A DNA stretch of 64,000 bases from Chaunax sp. Z400 (GCA_037577475.1 CM075187.1:23838810-23902809), one strand, 5' to 3'; positions 1 through 13,987 are shown, counted from the first letter of the stretch. Notes: generated by a model not told the origin, from the sequence alone. Made by a program: numbers and translations.

Positions 1-299
1 TTTAATTTTTATCTGCTGGAAGCAAGCAGCCAGCACCTTGACTAAAAGCTCACAGCAACTGTTTGACTTTTTGGGAAATTCAAATTCACTTTCCTTGAGA
101 TGAAAGACACTAATACCACTCCCATATCTGTGAAATATTACACTACAGCTAGCCTGGCTCTGTCCAAAAGTAGTAGTATCTTATAACAGGACAAAGAATT
201 TTACTCTCAAAATAACATTTTTGTTGTTTTACAAGGGGTCTATTTCTTGTCCAGGACAAGTTGCCAGGTCACCAGCACCAAGTCACGCCAGTGACACAT

Positions 300-395
300 G
301 TTTACCATACAAACATGAGAGTTGTATTAATCTTGCCCTTTAATTCTCAGGGAGAAGATGAATGAGCTCATGTCCAAAATGTCAAACTATTCATT
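300..395. repeat. Fragment of a teleost interspersed repeat (copy 1)
   Basis: The segment containing 'catgagagttgtattaatct' and ending 'aaaatgtcaaactattcatt' resembles a repeat common in fish genomes. A second fragment with the same ending lies at 4420-4540. The boundaries are approximate and I cannot assign a named family. Confidence 0.45.
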
Positions 396-2352
396 AAAAG
401 CCAATTAGGAAGTTTGTGCTTCATTTTCCCCCCATATTGCTTGGCTTGATGGTGACTTTGAGCTTCCACCTTTCACCGATGGCAGCTTTAGCTCATCAAG
501 GGCTCCTCGTACCCTTCCCAGAGAGGGAAAAGATGATGGCAAGTGGAAAAAAACTTCCTTTGGATCTCTGATAAAATGGCTCAAAAGGCAACATGATGTC
601 TCGCAGCTCAGCAGGTCTACCATGATGGATTCACAACTTGCAATCGACCACCATGCATAGATTCTTCTACAAAATGTATTTAGAGCTGTTCCTGTAAACA
701 TCTTACTCTTACTGTTTTCAGAGTGTTGGCCACACCCAACCTGCTCTATGGGAATGTTTTTTTGACTGGCTTCAAACAGACTAAATCACAGATGATGCTT
801 CTCCACCTATAATTGGGCCATCATGTGTATTTATAGACAGAATCTGTCTTTACAAACACATTAAACAGGAAACAGCGCTAGTTGCACTAAATGTTCTGAA
901 CTGTGCTCTAAGCTACTATCGTTTTCTCTCATTAGCGTCCTGTGAAACGGCCACTTAGAGCATCATCCAGAGAAAAACACACTGCTTTTGAAGCTCAGGT
1001 CTAAGGCTGTAATGAAACTACAAGAAAGGAGGAAACAGTCAGTGTTGGCTCTTTGCTAGACTCTACATAACATTGGACCAGAAAATAAATCTTAATCATT
1101 CCCACCTTCTTGCTCCAGGGCTGTACTCTCAGAGTGGGAGTTGGAACTGTATAAGAGCAAAATACATTTATCTTAATAAAGACCCACAGTCTCCATTCCA
1201 GTGTGTCGCCAACTTGCTACTCCCCAGCACTGTGTTGAGCCTTTCAGGAAAAAGATATGCCCATGAATCACTTAACAATTCCATAATGAAATCCCACAGC
1301 CTTAATACGAATATGTAGTAATTGTAAAAGCCTGGCAGAGCAGCCCTGGAGTCCCCGGTATTGAATCAGTGGTGACCTGACATCAGCGTTTATCCCTGCA
1401 ATATGGTTCCAGCTGGGCTCCCGCTGCTGTGACTCTACAGCTCCTTCCTGCCGCGGCTGCAGGGAGACAGACCTCAACAGCCCCGTAAGCGGATCAAACC
1501 TTACATATTGTTGCACAATTTCATTAAAGGTCACAATTCGCAGGGCTGTCGATGCCATAATAAACTCCCCCGTGCAGCCGGAGCAGATGGTGTGACCCAA
1601 GCATCAAGTGAGAGGCATCCAGAGGAATCCCCTTAACAAGGGAAGTAGGCCAGCATCAGGCGCTGTAGAGGTTAACTCCTGCCTTTTTTTAAAATGTCAT
1701 ATTCCAAACATCTTTTCACGTATAAGCTGAGCCCGATGAGAACGTGTCAGAGGGCATCACTTTTCATTTTTCTTTATCACAATGCTGTACGTTTGTTTCT
1801 ATCAGCAAACAGTGAGCTTTCCATCCAACTTTTACACTGGTTCCTCACATTCATTTATGATATGAGGTTATGCTCTATCCACATCAGCACACAATGACTT
1901 TTTCCAGTGGCGGGGGCATCTGTGTCCTTGGACACACATTTTCTAGTTGTTCTATTGCACATTCAATGTTGTCTTTGACCATGCTGAAATGTTGTCTGTA
2001 AAATATGCAGTCTTAAAAGCACCATTCCTGCTCCGACTGAACAGTTGGCTGGTTCATTAGAATACTGTATTTCCAATCCGTTTGTTAGCCTACTGTTGCT
2101 TTGCCCATCAAGGTTTACATTCTAACATGGCACATATGTGTTTTACACTGATATCAGTGGCAGATATTACTTTGAAAATTATTCAGAATATTTTTTTTTG
2201 CATCATTTGCAGCAAACTAGCTAATTAAGCTCATTGTAGCTTCTTGAATTGGCAGAAATTTGCCAGATAAACTTGACATTTTTCTCACTGACTGATTTTT
2301 AAAAATGATAATCCTGTAAAATGGGTGTAAATAATAACAAGAATTAATATTT

Positions 2353-2480
2353 ATGTTGGGCAGCATGGTGGCACCTCACAGCAAGAAGGTCCTGGGTTCA
2401 AATCCACCTGAGGACTTTTCTGTGTGGAGTTTGCATGTTCTCCATTGTGTCTGCATGGGTTGTGATTCTAAATTGACCGT
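2353..2480 (+). repeat. Interspersed repeat fragment, same family as 39305-39605
   Basis: The sequence reads as cagcatggtgg, then cctcacagcaagaaggtcct, gggttcaaatcc and tgtggagtttgcatgttctc. This order is typical of an abundant teleost repeat. The copy at 39305-39605 carries the same blocks in the opposite orientation. The 62-codon open frame over it is a by-product of the repeat and not a gene. Confidence 0.55.
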
Positions 2481-4419
2481 ATGTGTCAGTTCAGACACAC
2501 ATACGTGTGTATCACATACATATATCACTCATTTTGACTAAATTTCTTTGCGCGTGAAATGATTTGTGTCATGTTGTCAGAATTTAATCAGAATTTTTCT
2601 GATCTGGTCTATAGGCACTTCGGCTCCTCGGCTCCTCTTTGCTTTGTCTTTATGCCCCTGGGCCACCATTTACATTAACCCCATGACACATTTTTAGCCC
2701 AACCTTTTCTGACTGCCATCCATCCGTCTTATATTTCAGTCAGCAGGTTCATAGATGCTCCCTCGGAAAGAATGCTCAATTGAGTGTGCATCACAGGAGG
2801 AGCACTTTTTTTGGGCCGGTGCAGCCTGGATGCTGTAACCGTCCCTGTGAGAGTTTAACGTCAGTGACCTTATATTTACATCTGTCCACTGGCAACAAGT
2901 TTGCAAACCAAGCAAGCCTCACTGAGCAGTGGCGTGTGAATTAGCGCTAGATGTGAAACAACATATTGACGCTCTCCATAAAACGCTAACATTGCTGTAA
3001 TATCAATTATGCCAACCAGTCATGTATGTGCCGTTATGTCAATCTGTGCTCTGACTCGCTGCACACAGCTTGCATTGAAGAAGGTCAACACAGTTTATTG
3101 ACCCTCCCACCCTCTGTCTGTCCCTCTCTTTGTCCCCAAGTCCCCAGAGAACACTGGTGAGATTCTGCCCAATGCTACCAGCCTCTGTTGCTAAAAGGAT
3201 CATTGTCTTGTCTTGTTGAAGCTCTGTAAATCAATGGGACTCTTTGTTCACTCTGCAGCATGTAGTACGTGGAGCCTGGGCCCATATTGACGTGTCATAA
3301 TTGCATTTTATCCCAAACAAACAAAAAGAAGGAAGAGGAACTATGATGTCACAGAGCTGCCATACGTCATCTCAGAGGTTATCCATCCTGCCTTTTCTCC
3401 CTCTATTAGCCTCCATAAATAAGTGTGCCCGCATCCCCATGTGCAAACATGCTCATCCATATGTATGGTATGTGGTTTGTGTGTTTATGTCCACACATCA
3501 GGGAGCAAGTATGCATACTCTTGCATTGGAAAAATGTCATGCTCATACACTCACCCTCGTGTATTTTATGTGTTCAAGTGTATGTCGGTGTGTGTGTCCG
3601 TGTTCAGCCTCCCTCCAGTCCCCCAGATGATCTAGATCACCTCCCTTGCTGGATGAAAAATCCCCACTTTGACAATGTACAATTAAGATTCTTGCAGATG
3701 TGAAGGGGCCCCTGATGAGTTCCCTTAGAAGGAGAAAGAAGTGAAGGGTTGAAGAGGAAGGGGGGGGAGCTCTTTAAGAAGGTTTAGTGAATGCACCTGC
3801 GTCAGCTCCGGGGCTCATGATGGATGAAGGGGAACAACTGAGGAAGAGATGAAGGGAGGGAGGCGTAGCAGGTTTGAGCTTGAAGTGAAGGATAATTTGG
3901 CCTCCTGCAAATTCTTCCCTTTAGCTTGTTCAGCACACACATCAATGCAGTGCAGACACAAAGACACTGGGGATGTGGTTAAAGTTAAATCCATACGATT
4001 CAAGAAGGACACTCTTTTAACATGTTTCAGGATAGGTTTTATTATTAACGCTGAAAGTTTCTCCGATCCAAAGATGCTCTAATTTAATTCAATTCTCCTC
4101 TTTAAACCCCTGCAGCTCTGCTATTATGACACAGTTTACATTTTCATCAGAGTGGATTTGAAGTTGTTGCTTATGCTATCAGTAAATCATTACCACATTC
4201 ATTTTTCACTCAGAAAACAACCAGATTGGCAGCCTCTACTTATCTTAACTGGATTTCCATGGCCTGCCAGCTGGCTTGCTTGTGATTTATAGCATAAATG
4301 GTCATTAACGGCAGGACATAGGATTAGGTGGTAGTGTTTGTTGGTAGTGTAGTGAGCTGCCTGTGGGCAGATTGTGTTACTGTTGGTCACATCCAAACTA
4401 ACTGTTTCCCCCATTTGTA

Positions 4420-4540
4420 TGCTAAGTTAAACTAAGCTAAACTTCCATCTCCTGGCTATAGCTTCATTTTTAATGCACATACTGTATATTAACAAAGTTG
4501 ATAAGTGTATTTCCCAACATGTCAAACTATTCATTTAATG
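4420..4540. repeat. Fragment of a teleost interspersed repeat (copy 2)
   Basis: It contains 'ctggctatagcttcattttt' followed by 'gtatttcccaacatgtcaaa', the second half of the family seen at 300-395. It has no coding potential. The ends are approximate. Confidence 0.45.
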
Positions 4541-6257
4541 TTTAGAAACAAGAGAAACAACCAATAATGATTAAATCAAAGCCTTTTTTATTGCAATTTC
4601 AAATTATGAGTAGGCCTACAAAAACTAATAGAGCGCACTGTATTATGGGACATGTGAATGTGGCAATGTACCTATAGGCAGGTATGTCAAGGATTATTAG
4701 AAAATAAATTGAGAATAAATAGACAAATAATAATAATAATAAAAACATTCAACAAACAAACAAACACATATTTGAATGAAAGGACAAGAACAGAAAGAAA
4801 AAAAGAACCTTAAAACAACCAAACTACCAATCATTTTGACATTAATTTATGGTATTTTGACAAAGTCTATCGCAGTTCACAAAGGCTACAACTAGCAACT
4901 TCTCAATGAAATAAACATATGAACTCCTACGCTAGCCGTAGCTTTTTTTCCCCATCAGCTGCATCAGAACAAAACCCACAGTGAAGCACATCTGGACGTG
5001 AGTGGTGGGAGAGCAGGTCTGGTCTCAAACTCAGTCTGTTATAATACATCCAGGGCTGCTGTGAAGGCGAGGCTATCATTGACATCGCACCACCACACCA
5101 CAGAAACCTCCCTTCAGAGTCAGAGGCCGTGCACTACACATGGCACACATGCGCTATACTGTAAATGAAAAAGAAAGATCTACTATGCTTTGAGGATCCT
5201 GTGAGGCAGCAGTGTTTCACCCACTTTCCAGAACAAAGGCTCCTTGTGCCGTGTTGAAAGCTGTGAGTCTCTTTTATTCATACCACAGCTACATATTTCA
5301 AGCATTCTCCTTACAGGCTGAAAGATTTTCAGAACATTTTAAAGCCTAAGGAAAATAGATATGTAGAGATAGATCTCCCTATGTTTCAATTTTAATATCA
5401 CATTTGTAATACCCGGCAAATTGTTTGCCAGCATTGCGCTGCCACACTTCCCCTGCCTCCCTCACAGTGCACCATGAGTTTCTGCTAAATATATATAAAG
5501 CCTGACTGGATTCAATCTCTCTCCACATCTGTCAAGGGCTACATTGAATTGGAAAGGACAGCATTATTAGGTCGCGTATGGACAATCACTTAGGATTAAG
5601 AATTTCATATTCCAACGCTGGCTCTTAATAGTCCATATCATTGTCTTTAGGGAAAGTCCAATAATTACTTTTTTCAGCATGAGGGGGTGAGCAGAAGGTC
5701 GAATCACTCCAAATGAAGTGGGTGTTAAGATTGGGTTATGACTGAGCTGAAGAAGGCTGCTTCAGCTGGAGTCAGTACAGGTTGTGTGTGATCTGAGATT
5801 ACTATTACATCAGTGTTTTAAACTGACTGATGCAGCTGATTTGAAAGTTACTGTAAGGCTGGTTTAACTGCTCCCTCTTTTTGTAAAGGAAGCTAGTGAC
5901 TCTTTTCTCCTGTCTAGGTATGTGAGCCAATAATTCTATACTCAAGACATGACATTGCACAAAAACAAAACAGGAGGGAGTGTGTGTTCTGGCTTTAAAA
6001 CAGCTTAACAAAGCTATTGTATGATTGAGCATGTTGAATAATGATGCTTAAGTGTCAGAGATTTTTGCCAGAGCTGCTTAGTTTCTGGTCTCTCTGCTGG
6101 ATTCATGGTTTGGTCAGAGTGTCTGTCTGGTCTGACACCAGTGACCCATGGGTTCCCGCCGAGGTCCTGCTCTGGAAACTGTTCCTGAGGTTATGACTCA
6201 TTTAAACTCGTGTGGGTCACTATGACTTGTGGTGGAAGTGAACCTCAGCTAACATGG

Positions 6258-6460
6258 TGATTTTGAAAGTGTGGTCCCGAGACCCCCAGGGGTTCTAGAG
6301 GAGTTCCAGGGTCTCCCCAGCAAAATGGAAAATTATTATTTTCCACTAAAATTCCATCCACAAGTAACACAATGTTAGAATGTATGACCACCCTGGTCAT
6401 GGGTCATGGGTCAGATTTGGCCCATGGGACAAAATCATATCAAGTGGGGGTTGAGAGGAT
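6258..6460 (+). repeat. Partial copy of a hAT-type MITE
   Basis: The sequence runs parallel to 8834-9000: tttgaaagtgtggtcc, then gaccccc/caggggt, cagcaaaatgg, ttattttcc and gaatgtatgac. The inner part aligns by eye over about 160 bases, but I could not find the terminal inverted repeats of this copy, so it is probably truncated. Confidence 0.5.
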
Positions 6461-6984
6461 CACATTATTCTTTTACAAATGAAAAACTGAATCAGTGAGG
6501 AATAGAACACCCGTGTTGAGTTCAAAACGTTCAGGTGTTTTTCTCTGCGGCCTCACTCGGTCTGATAAGACCAGCAGCTTATGATGGAGAATATTATTAC
6601 TATTATGGAAACTTCAGGTGTCTGTTTGTGCACCTCTTTGACTTCTCCTCTTGTGCTACTGTTGCAGTATATTTTAATGTTAACAATGAGGCCAGTGGCT
6701 GCTGCTCAGCAAAAATGCTCCCTTTAAACAAAACAGCTCTAAAAAACTACAGGATTGTCTCTTCTTCACTGATCGCACTCTTGTATCCAAACGTCCTTTT
6801 AAATATCACAACACTGTGCAAAACATTTGCTCCTTATTCTTTCAGTTGCTCTTGACTATTACCGTACGTATGTAAGGCTGCTCAGGTCCTCTGAGTCCCA
6901 TCTAGCAGTGAGAAACACCCCTCCTTTCACCCTTTTTTTTGGCTGCAAGAAAAAAGAAAAAAGAAAAAAAAGAAGAAATATCCT

Positions 6985-7135
6985 CTCTAAAGCCAGTGTT
7001 GGGTTTGTCTGTTCTGGGATACTGTAGAAACATGGCGGAGCATCATGGCATACTCTGTGAAAGAGGACCCACTCCTTTGCAGATATACAGAGCTTATTCA
7101 GAGGTAACGAAAACAACAGTAATTATATTCCGTTT
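6985..7135 (+). repeat. Interspersed repeat fragment, same family as 48290-48545
   Basis: Shared blocks with the copy at 48290-48545 are tttgtc-ttctgg-ctactgtagaaa, then a GG(C)GGA or GACTCCGTGG block, gaggacc/gaacctgctc and agatat(a/g)taaatggctta-like sequence. The copies are diverged. The family is common in teleosts, but I cannot name its class. Confidence 0.45.
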
Positions 7136-8007
7136 CTGAGTCAATGGACGATTCCTGCAATATGAGAGAAAGTTTTTCCTGACTCTTCCAGAGGGGAATT
7201 TCCTGATGCGTTGCCAATTTATAGCAGTTGTTGGCCTCAAGTTGCATCAACACCGGCCTCCCCAGGATGACTCTGTAAACCTTCACTGTCTCCTGTTATC
7301 TGACTTGATGCTTTGTCCGTAAGGGAGGAGGGATTTGTGTGGACATCTCCGGCTTTACCGAAGCAGCTAAGTCTTTGGCCATCCATCTCTACCAACCTCT
7401 GTGCCGGCCAAGACCTGTACGTGTGAGTACATTAAACTGATTGATGAACAGTTCATTAGGCTGATGGGCTCTGCTGGGGCAGACAAGCGTCCGGCAACAT
7501 CAAGCGGATTTAAAAGACAACTCAAATTTGTTGTGGCTGCATGCGTCAGCTGTTAAGCATGACTCTGCAGCCTTTGTGATAGATTTTGTGCTGCGAGGCC
7601 AATTTTCTAAATCTGGGAATCCATTATGATTGTTATTAGTCACAAACATAGCTTATTTTTGTTGGCACAGTTACTGGCACTGTGCTACACATGTTATGAG
7701 TTAATTATGCGATTAAGTGGATAAGCAGGAAGAGCATGCTTGAGCTGTGAATATAGTCGTTTGCTCATCCCATTTAATGAGTGCATTTCGGAAAGGTTGG
7801 TGAGTGTGTACTGTAAACATTACCAGGACCAGACTACCTGCCAACGCTGCCTGCAGAGAGGCAACATGACTGCATGCTGCTCCCTCTGTGTGTGGGTTTA
7901 AGTTAAAACCTGGTTTAATATGCACGGTAACCCAGATTTAAGTCCCCAAAATCTCCACATTGTGTCTGCTGCAGAGAGAGGGCATTGCTCTGGTCTCTGG
8001 AGAGCAA

Positions 8008-8042
8008 TGTGTGTGTGTGTTTGTGTGTTTGTGTTTGTGTGC
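8008..8042. repeat. GT-rich microsatellite
   Basis: An interrupted run of (GT)n and (TTTGTG)n units. It makes several spurious open frames full of Cys and Val. Confidence 0.8.
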
Positions 8043-8828
8043 CTGTCCAGTCCCAGCTCAAGCCCGGCTTCCTGCAGGAAGTGTGAAGAGAATTGGACTG
8101 ACCTCACGGGTGTGGATGGAGGCAGCTTGCAGATGGCGTTGGCAGATAAATAGCCATAACAGTCTTAATTGTATCGGAGAGAGCAGGTTGGGGCAGAGGG
8201 CTAGCTGGCAGAGGGTTGTTGTGCAATTAAGGCATGGACATTAAGGTCAGCAACATGTCTTGCTTTTTAAAGCTCAGTGCTGTGTGTTTATCTGACTTTT
8301 ACGATGAAGTGTATATGTGTCTGTGTATGTCTCCCATCTGCTGTATTTCTGGAGTACCTCCTCAGCTTTCAGCTCCGTTCCTCTTATCGCTCTTCTTCTT
8401 AGAACTGCTGAGCCTTCAGTGACTGGCTGGCAGACGGGGTTCTGGCATCATTGTCCCCTGCTTTGGCTGAGAATACATCTGCATTTGCATAAATACACTG
8501 ACTGACCTCTGTCGGCTAGACATGAGGGATAAGCAATAGGGACTGAATTTTCTTATTATCAAATTTACTTATTTGTTGGAAAACATCAAAAAACGCGATT
8601 CTGGTTGCAACACGAAAACACATTCTTGACATAGTTTGTAGAAATATTCGGTACTCAAGGCCTCTTTCTTACTTTTTCCCCAAGACTTCCATCGCTTAGT
8701 GTTTGCTCAGTTTTCATAGAGTTGGTTCACTAACCAAGTCAGGTTTATGCTTCATCATGAGACCTTGATGGAAAATGCATTGGAGAGATACACAGGTAAA
8801 AGATGACACACGTCTTAACCAGTGCTCT

Positions 8829-9140
8829 ATACCAGTGGTTTTCAAAGTGGGGTCCAGAGACACCCAGGGGTCCTTGAGGAGGCTCCAGTGGGGTCCTAAG
8901 CAAAATGGGAAGTAATTTATTTTCCCTAAATTTTCATCCATATGTGACAAATTGACAGAATGTATGATTATTTTTGTCATGGGTTTCATACACTAACTGT
9001 AATAAAACCTCTAAAAGCAACAATATTTTCAAATGGGGGACGCTGGGAAAAAAATCCACAAAAGAATGTGAATGTGTAATTGTGTCAGTGTAGGGTTCCT
9101 TGACATGAAAATGTTTCTAAACCACTGTTCTATAGGTCTA
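8829..9140 (+). mobile_element. Near full-length hAT-type MITE
   Basis: The left end reads CAGTGGTTTTCAAA and the right end is the reverse complement of CAGTGGTTTAGAAA, a typical hAT terminal inverted repeat. The eight flanking bases, ctctatac on the left and ttctatag on the right, agree at six positions and could be a decayed target-site duplication. The element is about 300 bases and non-coding. A related partial copy lies at 6258-6460. Confidence 0.55.
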
Positions 9141-10864
9141 CCAGACCTTTAAATTGTATGCTGGATGTTAAGGTTTACCACAAGACTATTTAGAATGGCA
9201 AGAGGTTTTGATGAAATTGGTTTATTTCAGTGAAATCCCATCTCTAGATTTGCTCTTGGAGGTTAAGTAAATCCCTCCAAATCACATTGACTGTGGTGAA
9301 CAAATTTGCCTTGCTCCCTGATAGCAAGCCTTCATTACAGGGTGGAGTTCTGTGAGATGAAGAGAGGACATTATTGTAGTTTTTTTAGCCGTGTGTATTT
9401 CCACTTTTATAACACAGCTTGTTGTAATATGTAACGCTCCAAAAAAAGAGACGCAGTTTTCTATTTAACTATGTGAACTTATTGTCTCATTAGCATCTAG
9501 TTTTCCTGAAGAGATAGTGCTAGGATGTTCCTGACTTGTGTGTTAGCTGTTAACTTGATAGCCACAGTTTGCTAACCTGCCCTGCGAGTAGTCTACAGTC
9601 TAACCTCTAGAGCCCATATTTAGAGAGGACACACAACTTTTATTGTGCTCCTCTCAGGTGTGACCTGGGATTTAGGATGTGGTTAACTTTCACATTGTCA
9701 ACATTTCCCATACAAAAGATACACACAAAAAAAACCCACTAATGTTTACAACATTAGACAATGCAACTCATTGTCTTATGTTGCATTTATAACTCTAGCA
9801 ACCAATCACATGAAAACAGGCTGCTGAAACAGACCGAACGATTCTGTCTGACGCCTCTTTGAGCCATAACTCTTAACGCTCCTGACAGCGGCCAGACACG
9901 CAGGCCGCCGTGCTCGGGGCTTAGAATAAGAGTGGCTAGGAATGTGACACAAGGCAAGTCGGCCTCTGCAGGCATTGCCTTCCCCCCTGTGCATATGAGC
10001 CTAGCAACTGACTGAGCAGCCCCAATGATTGTCTGAAGCAAGGGGCGTCCATGTTAGCTGAATCCACACACTCATCACTCCAATTTCAAACATGCACACA
10101 CAGAGTTAACAGTTGCACTGGCTGAACTGTCCTCCTGTGGTCCAAATACCCCCAGATATTTATTGTACTTGTCTAGTTAAGCCTCAGTGTCTTTGGCCTC
10201 GTAAGCCCCGTTTATTCCAACTGACCCATGACACTGTGCTGGTTTCCAGTTTCCCACGGGGGTCCAGAAAGACAGGCAGTACATGTGTCATCACCCCCTG
10301 GGGAGATTGCACCACAAAACAGCTCACACAACACACTGTTTATGAATGCTTGCATGTGGGTGTGCTTGTTGTGCCGGTTTATAGGCGCAAGTCAATGCAA
10401 ACAGTTTTTTGACATTTGTGTTATTGGATTATGAGAGCAGATGTTGTTTTGTTCGAGGTTTACTGGAGAGTGTGAGGACAGAGAGAGAGAGATTTGTGCT
10501 TTTGTGCCTTCTGTATGTGGGAAATAAAGGGGGAGATTAACAAAGCATGTGTGTGCTTTTCATTTAATGCAGCAGAGAAAGTGAGTAGGAGGATAGAGGG
10601 AAGAGAGGTGACGCTAACCCTCTCCCCTTGACACATGCACACACACTAACCCGTTCCTCTCCCATATGGAAATATTGTTTTATCACCAAGTGAGATCCAT
10701 GTTTAACAAATGTGACATCTGCTCCCACAAAATGCTCACCCACATCAAGAGGAAGCTCTACAGGTTATATGAATGGCATTGTGTTGCCTTTAATTGGGTT
10801 ATGTTGTAGTCAATGTTACAACAAACAATCTCTTAGTTTCAGCTGCATGACCATTCATCGTGCA

Positions 10865-10945
10865 TTTTTTAAATGCAATTTTCATTCATGCATTCATTCA
10901 TTTTGTGTAACCACTTATCCTGTGTAGGGTCGCAGGGATGCAGCT
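10865..10945 (+). repeat. Short repeat fragment (terminal segment of a fish repeat)
   Basis: The block cattcattcattttgtgtaa, then ccacttatcctg and agggtcgcaggg matches the outer end of the abundant family also represented at 39305-39605. No open frame of note. Confidence 0.4.
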
Positions 10946-11994
10946 TTATATTTCAATGACTTCCTTGAGCTCAAATGAATGTTATGTGTCAGCTGTAAAT
11001 ATAATTTTGGAAAGAAACTGTTCATTTAAGCACAGGCCTCAAAGGACCATTATGGAACCAGGCAGAGTTTGTAATAGTATCAGTGGTCACTTGGCTTATT
11101 TATAGTGGGGATCTGATTTAATTCCGTAGGATGGTTAGACAACGTTTGTGGCTAAAGGGAAATAGAAGTGTTTTTGAGTCACACAACAGTTTTTCTGCTC
11201 TTTTCTGTCTGCAGACAGTAAAAGCAGGGTTATAAATATGTAAATTACAAAAGGGCAGCATTTGGGGCGGGGGCGCAAAGCGTTTTATTTGATTTCAAAT
11301 GGACCTCTTATGCAATTTTGAATATGCAAATGACAGTGAGCTCTGAGCTGAAATGCAGATGGAATACAGTGTACCTTGTGTCGCTCCCCTGCTCTGTGTT
11401 AGAGTGAAGTCAACCGTTCCAAGAGGCTGTCTCATCATCAATAACCAAACCTGAAATGGTATGTTCTTTTTCCAGTCTCCAAAATTTGAATTCCTTTGCA
11501 GGTCTGTCTATGCATAATAAAAAGTCCCCACATTTTAGATCAAATATAAGTTTTGCTTTTTCCACTTTGATGTTTGACCTTCTGGTTTGACATTTGAAGG
11601 CCGCTTTCATATTAATTTGCTCAAGGAGGAAAACAGAGTATTTTTGTTTAATTTTTGATAATCAATTCCTCATTTGAGTTATTTATTAAGCCAAAATACG
11701 GAAACATTTCCTGGTTCAGACTTCTTAAATGTAAAGATTTGCACTGAATTACTTGTTTTGTCTGAGGTGTCAGTAAAACAATCCAGCAAGACACCTCTTT
11801 TGACTCTGGGTAACATATTAACTATTTTCAGAGATTTTATACATAACAGGCTAAAGGCCAAACTTAATCCAGCATGAAATACTCAGGATGCCCGGCCACG
11901 AGTGTATTTAATTTAAAGAGTTAGAAAGGAGTTATTCAAGTTGCCCCTGTTCATTACATATCTGAGAAAACAAACAAAATGCTTAAAAAACCCC

Positions 11995-12310
11995 AAATGT
12001 CAAAACACACCTCTCCAGTACATGGGAAATGTGCATATAAAGTTTTGTGGAAAGATTTTGAACGATTTTTGAGTTATGCCCAAGACACCCACATCTGAGA
12101 CAAATCCCAATCAGAGAATCACCAAAGATTCAACTTGTAACCACGTAAACAGAGACAAATCCCAACAAAAATCCCTAAATTACAGAAGGCACCACTTCAG
12201 TACTTGGTTGTTTTTTGTAGAAAGTTTAGTGAAAAAAATATCAAATAGTTTTTGAGTTATGTGCCAGAAAGGAAATGTGATGAACAGATGGGACAGTCAG
12301 AGCCCGTTCC
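11995..12310 (+). repeat. Two diverged direct copies of a repeat tail
   Basis: Two units share acacctctccagtac / caccacttcagtac, then aaagttt-gtgg/gtag-aaag, then a gattttgaacgatttttgag / tcaaatagtttttgag block followed by ttatg. They lie at about 12005-12085 and 12185-12265. The following text (ggacagtcagagcccgttcc) looks like the end of a retroelement tail. The class is not determined. Confidence 0.35.
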
Positions 12311-13314
12311 TATAGCCCCCTGCTGACTTCATTCGTGACGGGGGATAATTAAATAATAAATACGAAATAAAGACATCTGCCTTAACGTTGCGTTGCTTTG
12401 CAGTTTGGGGGTTAAAAAAGAGAAAATGCCCGTCCCTAATGAATAACTTGAGCCCTTAAGAAGATGAATGTCATATAGTCAAGTCAATCTGTGCCGCTCT
12501 GCCTCTCATCTGACCTGCTCTGCTGCTCCAGCAAACATCATCGCTGCCTGCGCTGACAACAGGCCTGCTGCTATGTGTGTTTGTGTGTGGAATACTAAAT
12601 GCCATGTGTGTGAGATGCTGGGCGTCAGGGGTGTGTTTACGTCAGAGATTGGCAGGTCCCCGGGGACCAGAGAGTGATGCTTCCATTCATGAGTCCTACG
12701 GGGAGTAAAATAAGTTTGACAGAATTTAAATTGTGGTGAAGTGTGAATCTGGAATAAAACCTCAGCAGTGATTCAGTTACTGCAGGGCTTCTCCGGGGGG
12801 AAAATGGAGCAGAAAGTAGGTGATGGACTGGTAACCATGGGTCTGGTGAGACAGATGTGACAAGATTTCTTCTGCAGATCGTCACTGAAACATAATCATT
12901 GAGCTCTCTCTATCATTTCCCATGTAGAATATAATTCCCGTGTTTTAAATGATAATGAAAATTCACCAAGTGACACCAGCTTTGCAGCAGATACTGGATC
13001 TCTGGGTCTAGCAGGCATCTGCAGGAGGACAGACCACTCATGTGAGTCCCTCTGGGTTCAGCGTTAATGAACTAGTTCAATAGGAAAATGTGTACTGAAT
13101 ACATTAGTGTAAGTTCTCCCAGCATCGTCTAGTGTTACACGTGTCATTCACACTCACAGGCATTACAGATAAGTGTGATAACATAATACATAAGATATAA
13201 TACCTGATCCTGATAAAGTGAACGAGACGACTCACTGAAGAGTAATTTCCTTTATCTGTGTCACTGCCTCACCCTCTCAGGAGACTAGAGACAGGTCCTG
13301 AGTCATTCCAATAA

Positions 13315-13442
13315 GGGCCCTTTTCCACTGAGGCAGTTCCAGCGCCGGTACCGGGCCGGAGCCTAATTTGGAACCAGTTCTTCGTGTTTCCACCGCCGAA
13401 GAACTGGCTCTCAGCCCTGAAAACGGGTTCCAGAGTAGAACC
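13315..13442. repeat. GC-rich repeat fragment
   Basis: A locally GC-rich block (cttttccactgaggcagttc, gcgccggtaccgggccgg, ccaccgccgaagaactgg) stands out from the AT-rich surroundings. It resembles a dispersed teleost repeat that begins 'ttttccactg'. No coding potential. Confidence 0.4.
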
Positions 13443-13987
13443 AAAAGAAAATAGAATGTATGTATTTTAGTCTAATAATCTACTTCCTCTCCTATTCTCT
13501 GTCAAAAGCAAGCTAGCACTAACATATTTAATATTAAACTGTAACTTAATAGCAAGCTTAAAATCATGAAAAGCAGAATTTCACTGGCCCCTCTGGTAAG
13601 CGCACTGTCACACTAAGGAGTATATTTATGCATCACTCAAAATTAATGACAGAAAGCCTGCATTACAAAATGAGCTGTAGACTGGGGTATTTACATGCCA
13701 AAGAGTGCCTAATGAAATGCTATTGGTTGCATCATGGGAAATGTAGGATGCAGCTCTTTTGAAGCTTGACCCAAACTAGCAACAAAACACTGAATGTTTT
13801 GGCCTCTGTTGCAATAATTATAACAATTCTGTTTTTAATCTGTCTTTTGTGAGTTCCCAGGTTTTATGGGAGTGGAATACTAAATAGTTGGAGTGTCCCT
13901 TTAATTCTCAAATCATTCAACATATTTCCATGTTGGATATAAAATCTGCCAATCAACAATGTAGAGAATGTAAAATTATATCGTCCA

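Larger units (their letters stand above)
1..13987. other. Long stretch without a recognisable gene; repeats only
   Basis: I see no exon with a recognisable protein family on either strand. The open frames here are short, lack familiar motifs and often run through simple repeats. The base composition is AT-rich and intron-like, with scattered repeat fragments listed separately. Octamer-type motifs occur (ATTTGCAT near 8474, ATGCAAAT near 11324), but motifs this short are weak evidence for enhancers. The stretch may be upstream sequence or part of intron 1 of zdhhc8, whose first coding exon is missing from what I can read. Confidence 0.6.

Noticed and set aside
8000..8244. Cys- and Val-rich small proteins near 8000
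   Set aside because: They come from a GT microsatellite read in several frames.
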